From positions 62,001 through 126,000 of the forward strand of contig CALRXS010000002.1 in NCBI GenBank assembly GCA_943372195.1: a stretch of DNA of 64,000 nt, read 5' to 3'. Shown piece by piece: positions 1-6,909 of the stretch. The stretch's first letter is position 1, and each line of letters begins with the position of its first letter. The position numbers were made by a program, and so were the translations under genes. This DNA comes from JAEYZM01 sp943372195. GTDB taxonomy: Bacteria > Bacteroidota > Bacteroidia > Sphingobacteriales > Sphingobacteriaceae. The notes beneath the pieces are model-generated. The model was not told the DNA's origin. It saw only the letters and a list, made by a program, of their open reading frames with translations, and made no database searches.

Positions 1-993
1 CGCTTGTTCTGGGTCTGTAGTAGTTACATAGATGTTTGTAAATGGATTGATATTAGTAGAGAAATAAGCTTGAGGAGAATATGATAAACTTCTTTTAGTT
101 CTAATTTCATCAAATAATCTATCAGCTAAAATTCCGAAAGCAATTTGCATCGCATATGCTTCAGTAGTACCATATGCAGGTGCATTCATGATTCCTCTGA
201 TGTAATTAGTAGCTAACTTTCTATCTTCAGTATTTAAAGTAGATTGATTGATAGTTAATAGAGTTGGTTTCACTTGAGTAAAGCTACCAGTAGGCATAGT
301 TCTAATCATTTTACGAACTTTTTCTACTAACTGATTTTTATCAACCTTACCTACAACAACTAAAAATATTTGACTTTTAGTCATCACTTTTTTGTAATGA
401 TCTTTAACATTTGTCAATGTTAATTTATTCAAAGATTCTTCAGATCCTCTAGGGTCTTTATCGTAATTTAAATTAGCAAAGGCATCGTTAAGTGCCATAT
501 CTCCTAAGTAAGCATCAGGATCAGATTTAGATTGTTGAATACCTGAGATCATTGCATCTCTTTGTTTTTTGAATTCAGCTTCATCAAATAAAGGAGCATT
601 AATTACATCTTCGAAGATATTCCATGTAGCATCGAAATTTTTAGAAATACAACTCATAGAAACAAAGCCCATGTCTAAGTTCGAAGAACCATCAATGGTA
701 CTTCCCATTCTATCTAATACACGGTTGTACTCAGATTTAGTGAATTTTGAAGTACCACCACTAGTAGCAATGTTCAACATTAAATTTTCTACACCTTCTA
801 ACTCTTTAGTGTAATTAGTTGTGCCACCTTTAATAACTAAACGCGCACTTACAATTTGATTACTTGTAGGTTTATAAATTACCTTAAAGCCATCAACTAT
901 AATTTCTTCGGCTACTTGCTTAGTTTGTGCATTTGCAATATTACTAATGAGTAATACAGATGCACTAAATAATAATATGATTGATTTTTTCAT
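1..993 (-). CDS. M16 family peptidase-like protein, catalytically inactive type, cut by the window edge
   Basis: The first 331 codons are visible; the gene runs off the left edge. It begins with a signal peptide (residues 1-22, cleavage likely before Q23), so it acts in the periplasm or outer membrane. The rest reads as an M16/insulinase fold: a beta-rich N-terminal half, then a middle part containing 'GIMNAPAYGTTEAYAMQIA' and 'LFDEIRTKRSLSYS', the usual region of the inactive half-domain. Where an active M16 enzyme has HxxEH this protein has VENLMLN, so it cannot bind zinc the normal way. It lies 17 bp downstream of an M16 gene that does carry HxxEH. Paired active and inactive M16 subunits are common, so the two probably work together; that pairing is inference. 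Confidence 0.88.
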   Translation of the reverse strand, partial: MKKSIILLFSASVLLISNIANAQTKQVAEEIIVDGFKVIYKPTSNQIVSARLVIKGGTTNYTKELEGVENLMLNIATSGGTSKFTKSEYNRVLDRMGSTIDGSSNLDMGFVSMSCISKNFDATWNIFEDVINAPLFDEAEFKKQRDAMISGIQQSKSDPDAYLGDMALNDAFANLNYDKDPRGSEESLNKLTLTNVKDHYKKVMTKSQIFLVVVGKVDKNQLVEKVRKMIRTMPTGSFTQVKPTLLTINQSTLNTEDRKLATNYIRGIMNAPAYGTTEAYAMQIAFGILADRLFDEIRTKRSLSYSPQAYFSTNINPFTNIYVTTTDPEQA

Positions 994-1010
994 TGTTCTT
1001 TTCTAAAAAA

Positions 1011-2711
1011 TTATTTTTTCACGATTGCAAAAGTGATTTTTCTACTATTAGTTTGCTCTTCAGCATTAGCAGCTTTGATCTTTTTAATTTGGAAAGCCTT
1101 ATTCGAAGTACCAATAATACGAGTCTCCTCAATACCATTTGTTTTCAAATAGTTTAAAATCGTTTCATATCTAGTATTACCAGTATTTTTATTCTCTCCT
1201 TCGTGAGTATAAGCTTCGATAGAGATATTTGCAACCGGATTTATTTTTAACCATTGAACTAATGAAACTAATTTCTCGTTATTTTTTTCAGAAGTTAATT
1301 CAGTTTGATTCATATCAAAGTTCAAGGTATATTCTTCCATACTTAAACTTGGAGCAAAGAATTTATCAGTATTGAAATTCTTACGCATTCCATTTTTCAT
1401 CATCGCTCCCATTACATATGGCTTACCTTTGATGTATTTACGAACGTAATTTTTTATATCATCACGCGTAACCTTTTGAAGATTGTCGGTATAGTTTGTA
1501 TAGTATGAAATATTTGCTGATGACCACCAATAAGTCACTGTATGAATGAAATTAGAAGGTTTTTCCATGTTATACATTTCAGAAACAGATAATAAGTCTT
1601 TAGCAGTTTGTAATTGCTCATCTGTAAAGTATTCATCAGAATCCCACTCATTAATATTTTTCCAAAGAACGTTATAGGCCTCTTCTAGTTTTCTAGGGTT
1701 AGGTACTAATATGATTCTGATCGGACCTACATATTTAGCTGTTTGGTATCCAACATTCACTTGAAACGCTAATCCCGTTTCAACTAATTCCTTATATAAT
1801 TTAGAATTTTTTTGTTGTAGGATGTATGAAAACACATCGGCTGCATAAGTAGCTTTTAAATCATTACGAGTATCAGGGCCATGGTAAGTAGTCATAAACA
1901 TTGGTACTTGCGCATTTGGTGATTCAACTATAAAGTTCTTAGAATATTCGATAGGTTTAAATTCAGGTATAGGCCATTTTTGGAAAGGATCTACATTTGT
2001 TGGAGACCAAGAACCAAAAACTCTTTCTGCCTCTGCGAATACTTTGTTATGATCTACATCACCACAAATAGCTAATAATGAGTTATTCGGATAGTAGTAT
2101 TTATCTTTAATAACATTCATTTTTTGTGAAGTAGCTGTATAGATAATTTCGTAATCACCGATCGGATTCTTACGAGTATAATTATCACCCCATACTTCCT
2201 TATTCATTTTATCAAATAAAGCAAAAAACGGATTCGATTCAGCTCTTTGGAACTCACCTGCTACAACCGGATTCTCTTTTCTCATCTCAGTAGTATCAAA
2301 CAATGGGTAACGAATTGCTGAATTCATAAACTCCAAACCAGGTGTTAACTTCTCCTTACTAAGAGTAATAAAGTAGTTAACTCTTTCTTCTGAAGTAGTA
2401 CCATTAAAAGATACCCCTAATTCACTTACTTTATCTAAAAATGCTTTCTGAGATGGATAGTCTTTATTTGCTTTAAAGAACATATGTTCATACAAGTGTG
2501 ATAAGCCATTGTAATCTTTGTCCTCTGTATATGAACCGTTACGAACTACAATTTCGATTGTCGCCAATGGAACATTTGCATCTTCTATCACTAAAACCTC
2601 TAGTCCGTTGTTTAACTTCTTCATAAAGAAGTTATCAGGTAATTTCTCTTGAGCAGTTGCGTAAGCAGCTACAGAAGTAATACCAATAAAAAGTAGTATT
2701 TTCTTAATCAT
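1011..2711 (-). CDS. Secreted M16 zinc metallopeptidase with C-terminal OmpA-like domain
   Basis: 566 residues. Residues 1-20 are a signal peptide. The zinc site is complete: HLYEH at 72-76 and Glu153 exactly 76 residues further, the M16 (pitrilysin/insulinase) pattern. The peptidase domain ends near residue 440. Residues about 462-566 look like an OmpA C-terminal domain: a line 'LNFDMNQTELT', then 'LKINPVANISIEAYTHEG', a helix ending in 'LKTNGIEETRI', and a final 'NSRKITFAIV'. The Asp and Arg that normally hold diaminopimelate are not obvious (THEG replaces the usual TD; the LSxxRA helix is changed), so peptidoglycan binding is doubtful. It is likely co-transcribed with the inactive M16 gene 17 bp downstream. 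A weak -7 element (TATATTTA) lies about 30 bp upstream of the start. Confidence 0.9.
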   Translation of the reverse strand: MIKKILLFIGITSVAAYATAQEKLPDNFFMKKLNNGLEVLVIEDANVPLATIEIVVRNGSYTEDKDYNGLSHLYEHMFFKANKDYPSQKAFLDKVSELGVSFNGTTSEERVNYFITLSKEKLTPGLEFMNSAIRYPLFDTTEMRKENPVVAGEFQRAESNPFFALFDKMNKEVWGDNYTRKNPIGDYEIIYTATSQKMNVIKDKYYYPNNSLLAICGDVDHNKVFAEAERVFGSWSPTNVDPFQKWPIPEFKPIEYSKNFIVESPNAQVPMFMTTYHGPDTRNDLKATYAADVFSYILQQKNSKLYKELVETGLAFQVNVGYQTAKYVGPIRIILVPNPRKLEEAYNVLWKNINEWDSDEYFTDEQLQTAKDLLSVSEMYNMEKPSNFIHTVTYWWSSANISYYTNYTDNLQKVTRDDIKNYVRKYIKGKPYVMGAMMKNGMRKNFNTDKFFAPSLSMEEYTLNFDMNQTELTSEKNNEKLVSLVQWLKINPVANISIEAYTHEGENKNTGNTRYETILNYLKTNGIEETRIIGTSNKAFQIKKIKAANAEEQTNSRKITFAIVKK

Positions 2712-2763
2712 ATTGTTTGATTGATTTTTGGTAAATATAAAGGCTTAAAGTTAAAAAAAGAGA

Positions 2764-2783
2764 GTGTAAACAAGCTTTTACAC
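2764..2783 (-). terminator. Second (tandem) intrinsic terminator downstream of the small RNA
   Basis: A 7-bp perfect stem (GTGTAAA / TTTACAC) with a 6-nt loop, followed on the minus strand by TCTCTTTTTTT. It lies just beyond the stronger hairpin at 2809-2835, so transcription from the 2906-2936 promoter would be stopped twice before reaching the M16 gene. Confidence 0.55.
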
Positions 2784-2801
2784 GTAAAATGAATAATGAG
2801 C

Positions 2802-2901
2802 AAAAAAAAGCGGATAAATATTTCATTTATCCGCTAAACCCAACTAAAAAAAACTCAAACGATATGATGTTTTAAATTAGAGCGTATGAATTCTCTAATT
2901 T
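2802..2901 (-). ncRNA. Putative ~100-nt small RNA with its own promoter and terminator
   Basis: A compact transcription unit with no convincing reading frame. On the minus strand a full Bacteroidota promoter (2936-2906) predicts a start near 2901. The RNA would open with a 9-bp perfect hairpin (AAATTAGAG 2901-2893 with CTCTAATTT 2882-2874, 10-nt loop). A mostly unpaired linker of ~38 nt with an internal U8 run follows, then an 11-bp perfect terminator stem (2835-2825 with 2819-2809, 5-nt loop) and U7. It matches no RNA family I recognise. The alternative is an attenuated leader of the M16 gene starting 91 bp beyond; the second terminator and a separate weak -7 element before that gene argue for an independent RNA. 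Confidence 0.65.
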
Positions 2902-2905
2902 GGCG

Positions 2906-2936
2906 CAAAGGTACTGTTTTATTGACTAATTTCAAA
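2906..2936 (-). promoter_or_regulatory. Bacteroidota housekeeping promoter for the small RNA
   Basis: On the minus strand: -33 element TTTG (2936-2933), exactly 19 nt of spacer, then -7 element TACCTTTG (2913-2906). This is a perfect match to the TTTG-N19-TAnnTTTG promoter of Bacteroidota and the best promoter I found in the window. Confidence 0.8.
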
Positions 2937-3071
2937 TACATCTGTAACTAATATTTCAATATTTTGACTTTTTGAGTTCAAAAAATCTATTTGAATTGTT
3001 TAAACTAATATTTATGATATTCTTAAGAATTGTATATATTTAGGAAACTAAAAAAAAAACGATATAAAGTC

Positions 3072-3938
3072 ATGAGAAACTTCTTATTAAAGTGTATTGG
3101 ATTAATTTTTATGATATCCTGTACAATATTCAGCGCCAAAGCTCAACCAGGTCCGAATACCTATGCAAATGCTTGGTCTACTAAATCAGGTACATTAAAC
3201 GTACAGTATCATAACAACTACCCTTATTCATATGCAGATGCAGACGGTGAGGCAACAGGGATTGAAATTGATATCATAAAGCAATTTGCAAAGTGGTTGA
3301 AAGATAAAAAGGGTATTGAGGTAAAGGTAAACTTTGAAAGAAACGATGATTTTGCAAAATTCTATGAAAAAGTAAAAATTAATAAGACTGTTTCAATTGG
3401 AGCTGGCTCAGTAACTGTATCATCTGATAGAGCGAGAGAAGTAAAATTTTCATCACCATACTTAAAAAACAAACCTGTATTAGTAAGTTCAGTAATGAAA
3501 CCTACGTTATCTGACGTAAGAACTATTTCAAAAGAATTCAATGGCATGACCGCTGTGATTGTGAAAGGATCTATACATGAGAAATTAATTAAGAACATCA
3601 AAGAGAACTATTGGCCTCAATTGAATGTTGAATTCGTTGAATCACCAAGCATTGTTTTAGACAAAATAGCTTCAAACGAAAAGTACTTTGGCTTCTTAGA
3701 TTTAGTAACTTATTGGGCAGCGATGCAGAAGGATCAAAAACCTTTAAAATTGCATAGAATGAATAATACAGATTCAGAAAACTTTGCATTTATTTTCCCA
3801 AAATCATCTGATTGGTCGAATGCATTTAATGAGTTTTTTGACAGTGGATTAGGTTATACAGGCACTGATGCTTATATGGATTTATTGCGTAAGCATTTAA
3901 GTTCAGAGATAATTAATGCAGTAGCTATTCAATATTAA
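3072..3938 (+). CDS. Extracytoplasmic solute-binding protein, family 3-like
   Basis: 289 residues from the ATG at 3072. A longer frame opens at 3030, but its first 14 residues are basic and the signal peptide (MRNFLLKCIGLIFMISC...SAKA|Q) begins at 3072. The mature protein reads as a type-2 periplasmic binding fold (SBP_bac_3): 'GTLNVQYHNNYPYSYAD', then 'GIEIDIIKQFAKWL', a 'SSDRAREVKFSSPYL' line, and a second lobe with 'FGFLDLVTYWA'. Such proteins usually deliver amino acids to an ABC permease or serve as sensor domains; no permease, ATPase or kinase adjoins it, so the ligand and partner are unknown. The Cys in FMISC could also make it a lipoprotein. Its stop codon abuts the cdd stop codon with no base between. 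Confidence 0.82.
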   Translation: MRNFLLKCIGLIFMISCTIFSAKAQPGPNTYANAWSTKSGTLNVQYHNNYPYSYADADGEATGIEIDIIKQFAKWLKDKKGIEVKVNFERNDDFAKFYEKVKINKTVSIGAGSVTVSSDRAREVKFSSPYLKNKPVLVSSVMKPTLSDVRTISKEFNGMTAVIVKGSIHEKLIKNIKENYWPQLNVEFVESPSIVLDKIASNEKYFGFLDLVTYWAAMQKDQKPLKLHRMNNTDSENFAFIFPKSSDWSNAFNEFFDSGLGYTGTDAYMDLLRKHLSSEIINAVAIQY

Positions 3939-4409
3939 TTAGAATTTAAACATCAGGGGTAATAAATTCTTTACTCCTGTTGTTTTCCATACTCTACCAT
4001 CATTAGAATATAGATATATATCAATTGAATTTGATTGTTTGCTTTCATATTCTACTAATACCTGTAAACAACCTCCACAAGGTTTAATAATTTCATTATA
4101 ATCATTTGTTTCATTATTCGCACAAACTGCGATTGCTTTAATTTCATTTTTAATATTTAAAGAACCATAATGAAAAAGTGCTACTCTTTCAGCACATAAG
4201 CCTGATGGAGATGCTTTATTCTCTTGATTATTACCTAAAATGAATTTGCCACTATCTAATTTTAATGCAGCTCCTACTCTAAATCTTGAATTAGGAGCAT
4301 AAGCATTTTCTCTAGCTATTAATGATTGATTGATCAACTCTTGTTCATCAATTCTTAATTCATCAAATTGATATTCAAAATATTCTACAATTATCTCAAT
4401 TTTATTCAT
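3939..4409 (-). CDS. cdd: Cytidine deaminase
   Basis: 156 residues. It converts cytidine and deoxycytidine to uridine and deoxyuridine in the cytoplasm (pyrimidine salvage). The zinc site is complete: C72-A-E74 (in LCAERVA) with the proton-shuttling Glu, and C111-G-G-C114 in KPCGGCLQV. 'YAPNSRFRVGAAL' near residues 37-49 is the substrate-binding strand of the homotetrameric class. The start overlaps the 3' end of the upstream alkane monooxygenase-like gene by 8 bp, so the two are translated from one message although their functions look unrelated. Confidence 0.95.
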   Translation of the reverse strand: MNKIEIIVEYFEYQFDELRIDEQELINQSLIARENAYAPNSRFRVGAALKLDSGKFILGNNQENKASPSGLCAERVALFHYGSLNIKNEIKAIAVCANNETNDYNEIIKPCGGCLQVLVEYESKQSNSIDIYLYSNDGRVWKTTGVKNLLPLMFKF

Positions 4410-5481
4410 TCTCGTTTTTCCAGGTAGTTACTCTTTTGTTCATTATTTTAAACCAAATTGGTGGTAATAATGTAAGAAGCACCATAGCTGGGTAGCCATT
4501 TGGCAACTGCGGACTTTCATTATATTGTTTTAAAATTTGGTAGTTTTTCGTGGCATATAAATGATGATCTGAATGCCTTTGCAATTGAAATAAGAAGTAA
4601 TTACTGATTATGAAATTTGCATTCCAGCTATGTGTAGCATTCGTTTTTTCATATGTATTATCTTCTTTTAAATTTCTAATAATACCATAATGTTCAATAT
4701 ATTCTACAGACTCTAATAAAGAGACAGACAAGAAGGTCTGAGCTATAAAGAATACAAGGTATGATAATAACATTTGCTCATTAAATACATACACAATTAA
4801 CGAACTCAAAAATAAAAATAGACAACTAAAGAAAACAGAATAATAGACCTCATGATTAAATAGACTTTTTTTAATTTTTTTAGTTTTTAGATATTCATTT
4901 TCAATTTCAATAGCACTACTAAAGCCTTTGAGCACTGATTGTTTCCAAAAACTATAATATGTTTGGTCTAATCTACTTGTTGCTGTATCTAATGGTGTAC
5001 CTACGTTTAAGTGATGACCTCTGTTATGCTTTACTGTAAAATGACCGTAAAATACTTGTATCAATAATAATTTGGCTAAATACTTATCCAACTTATTGTT
5101 TTTATGTCCGAGTTCATGTGCTACCACTATACCCACCCCACCATTCATAATCATAGTATTCATTACCATAGGTATAATATATTCTATTTTAATTTCTATA
5201 GTAGCAAATAAATAAACAAGCCAAAACATCATCAATGTTTGAACTATTGTCCATACATATAAAACAGCCTTATAAAATAATTCATCTTTCAACTCTTTTT
5301 CTTTCTCTGAATCATAATTTTGATTGTCTACACCAAATAATGGATCTATTAATGGCATGACAATAAACATCATAATTGGTAATGAATACATCATGTATAA
5401 ATTACCGGAGTAATAACTCAGCAAAAAAGTAATTGGAATAGTGAAAACTAAAAGGTAACCGAATTTGTTAATCTTACGCAT
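4402..5481 (-). CDS. alkB: AlkB-type membrane di-iron alkane 1-monooxygenase
   Basis: 359 residues, integral membrane. It carries the histidine boxes of the alkane hydroxylase/xylene monooxygenase family: HELGHK (122-127), HNRGHH (152-157) and LQRHSDHH (300-307), plus the AlkB hallmark YIEHYG (261-266). Hydrophobic segments fall near 10-45, 72-94, 100-122, 212-257. AlkB uses O2 and electrons from rubredoxin to hydroxylate the terminal carbon of medium-chain alkanes or related lipids. No rubredoxin or rubredoxin reductase is present nearby, so electrons must come from elsewhere. It overlaps cdd by 8 bp. A specialised substrate rather than environmental alkane is possible. Confidence 0.9.
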   Translation of the reverse strand: MRKINKFGYLLVFTIPITFLLSYYSGNLYMMYSLPIMMFIVMPLIDPLFGVDNQNYDSEKEKELKDELFYKAVLYVWTIVQTLMMFWLVYLFATIEIKIEYIIPMVMNTMIMNGGVGIVVAHELGHKNNKLDKYLAKLLLIQVFYGHFTVKHNRGHHLNVGTPLDTATSRLDQTYYSFWKQSVLKGFSSAIEIENEYLKTKKIKKSLFNHEVYYSVFFSCLFLFLSSLIVYVFNEQMLLSYLVFFIAQTFLSVSLLESVEYIEHYGIIRNLKEDNTYEKTNATHSWNANFIISNYFLFQLQRHSDHHLYATKNYQILKQYNESPQLPNGYPAMVLLTLLPPIWFKIMNKRVTTWKNENE

Positions 5482-5529
5482 ATCTAATTATAATGAAATA
5501 TAGATAATTAAACTGAATATGTAAAATCA

Positions 5530-5560
5530 ATTGAAAAATCATATGAATGTCATATATTAG
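5530..5560 (+). promoter_or_regulatory. Possible promoter for a plus-strand small RNA
   Basis: ATTG at 5530-5533, a 19-nt spacer, then TATATTAG at 5553-5560. Each box differs from TTTG / TAnnTTTG by one base, with ideal spacing. The predicted start is near 5566, at the base of the first hairpin. Confidence 0.4.
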
Positions 5561-5565
5561 ATACA

Positions 5566-5679
5566 AAACAACAAGAATGAAATATTGTTGTTATAATAAT
5601 AGCATAATAGGTAACCTGGTTTATCCAGGGTTTTGGTTTAGTTGTAGTTAAAACCCGGTCTTTTGGCCGGGTTTTTTTT
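5566..5679 (+). ncRNA. Putative plus-strand small RNA with three hairpins, antisense to a gene 3' end
   Basis: This interval has no plus-strand gene yet ends in a strong intrinsic terminator. It contains an 8-bp perfect hairpin (AACAACAA 5567-5574 with TTGTTGTT 5586-5593), a second hairpin CCTGG-tttat-CCAGG (about 5614-5631), and the terminator stem at 5650-5675 with U8. The nearest upstream plus-strand gene ends at 3938 and two minus-strand genes lie between, so the terminator does not obviously belong to a protein gene. The last ~40 nt are antisense to the end of the GIY-YIG-like gene. Promoter match is imperfect, so this stays a hypothesis. Confidence 0.42.
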
Positions 5680-6036
5680 ATTTGAATCGTTCATCAAAGA
5701 ATCTAATATTACCGCCTCTGATAAATCTGTCCAGTCTTGATTATATAATCTTATCAATTTCTCTTTCTGAGCTCTTGTCCATCTGTTCAATTCTCTATAT
5801 CTCTCCTTCGCACTAAATACATTATCATACTCTTCAAAATATACCAAACGATTCGTACTAGTTTGCCCTAATTGAAATAATTCTAGGTTGTTCCTCAAAT
5901 TTTTAGCAAAAAATATTATATTATCTGTTAATCCAACTGATATAATAGATCTATTCGAATTAGTAATAAAATAGATGTACTTAGCGGGTGTCACCGGACC
6001 TTTTGTTAATAAATTAAACTCTCTTTCTACTACCAT
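5638..6036 (-). CDS. Degenerate GIY-YIG endonuclease-like protein
   Basis: 132 residues. Residues 17-110 resemble a GIY-YIG domain of the YhbQ/UvrC-like type: the first strand is KYIYFITNSN, followed by ISVGLTDN at the GIY half, and the end 'LVYFEEYDNVFSAKERYREL' then 'WTRAQKEKLIRLYN' matches the usual end of the domain. The catalytic Arg normally found after 'GxTxDLxRR' is replaced (NIIFFAKN), so nuclease activity is doubtful. The 3' end of the coding region contains the hairpin at 5650-5675. It is transcribed divergently from the XRE/S24 regulator at 6124, which may control it. Confidence 0.7.
   Translation of the reverse strand: MVVEREFNLLTKGPVTPAKYIYFITNSNRSIISVGLTDNIIFFAKNLRNNLELFQLGQTSTNRLVYFEEYDNVFSAKERYRELNRWTRAQKEKLIRLYNQDWTDLSEAVILDSLMNDSNKKNPAKRPGFNYN
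5650..5679 (+). terminator. Strong intrinsic terminator, plus strand
   Basis: 11-bp stem AAAACCCGGTC / GGCCGGGTTTT (one G-U pair) with a TTTT loop at 5661-5664, followed by an unbroken T run to 5679. It sits inside the end of the minus-strand GIY-YIG-like coding sequence. On the minus strand the T run is only four bases, so it works mainly for plus-strand transcription. Confidence 0.75.
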
Positions 6037-6123
6037 GGCTAAAAATTTTAGTTGATTATTAAAATATTTTTACTAATTTTATACGCAATAATACTAATTA
6101 TTTTAGCATTTCAAAACATAATC

Positions 6124-6909
6124 ATGAAAAAAATTAGCGCTAACATAAAATTCTTACGTAAGAAAAGAAACTTAACACAACAACAATTTGCTGATTTATT
6201 GGGTATTAAACGCTCAATGATAGGTGCATATGAAGAAGATCGAGCAAGTCCGAAGATGGACAATATGAAGCAAATTGCTAATTATTTTGGCATTACAGTA
6301 GATGAGCTAGTCTCTGAGAAAATAACTGATAAATGGTTAGATGAGCGTGACAAGAAGAAAGAAAAAGAAAATGAAATCAAAGCAGGAAATCTAAGAGTGC
6401 TCAGCATAACCGTTGATCAGAATGATAATGAGAATATAGAATTAGTACCTGTTAAAGCATCAGCTGGATATGTGAACGGATATTCAGATCCAGAATTTGT
6501 TAAAGAGTTACCTAAGTTTCACTTACCTATGTTACAAGGAGGCACCTTCAGAGCATTTGAAATTAAAGGTGATTCGATGTTGCCTATTCAACCAGGAAGT
6601 ATTGTAATTGGAGAGTATTTAGATGATTGGAAACAGATAAAAACGAATGAAACCTACGTGCTAATCAGCAAAAACGATGGTATAGTTTATAAGCGAATCA
6701 TCACCAAATCTAAAGAAAGTAAAAGCTATATATTAAAATCTGATAATAAAGCATATGAGCCCTACAACATAGATCTCGAAGAGATTTTAGAGATCTGGAA
6801 AGCAAAAGCTTATATAAGCACTGTATTCCCTGAACCTGAACAAGAGATGAGTATTTCTCAATTAACTAATATCATGTTAGAGATGCAGAAAAAGATTAGT
6901 AATATGTAA
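6124..6909 (+). CDS. XRE-type HTH repressor with S24/LexA-like C-terminal domain
   Basis: 261 residues from the ATG at 6124. The frame opens at 6052, but those 24 residues are a hydrophobic run that does not belong to this cytoplasmic family. Residues 5-63 are a helix-turn-helix (LTQQQFADLLGIKRSMIGAY). Residues about 104-240 are an S24 domain: a possible cleavage pair A114-G115 in ASAGYVNGY, Ser151 in IKGDSMLP and Lys190 in GIVYKRI, so the Ser-Lys dyad is kept. This is the layout of cI/LexA-like repressors that cleave themselves when DNA damage activates RecA; in Bacteroidota many such genes are chromosomal and their regulons unknown. Stop codon abuts that of mgtE. Confidence 0.88.
   Translation: MKKISANIKFLRKKRNLTQQQFADLLGIKRSMIGAYEEDRASPKMDNMKQIANYFGITVDELVSEKITDKWLDERDKKKEKENEIKAGNLRVLSITVDQNDNENIELVPVKASAGYVNGYSDPEFVKELPKFHLPMLQGGTFRAFEIKGDSMLPIQPGSIVIGEYLDDWKQIKTNETYVLISKNDGIVYKRIITKSKESKSYILKSDNKAYEPYNIDLEEILEIWKAKAYISTVFPEPEQEMSISQLTNIMLEMQKKISNM

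Noticed and set aside
569..814. Plus-strand open frame of 81 codons
   Set aside because: It is antisense to the M16 gene at 1-993, whose translation is continuous and recognisable; no promoter or family match.
2700..2825. A ~40-codon hydrophobic frame reading out of the small RNA terminator loop on the minus strand
   Set aside because: Its ATG is in the loop of the terminator and the frame runs through both terminators into the M16 start; likely chance.
6052..6123. Hydrophobic N-terminal extension of the XRE/S24 regulator
   Set aside because: It would give a membrane-anchored repressor; the standard start MKKISANIKFL is at 6124 and the extension lies in the divergent promoter region.
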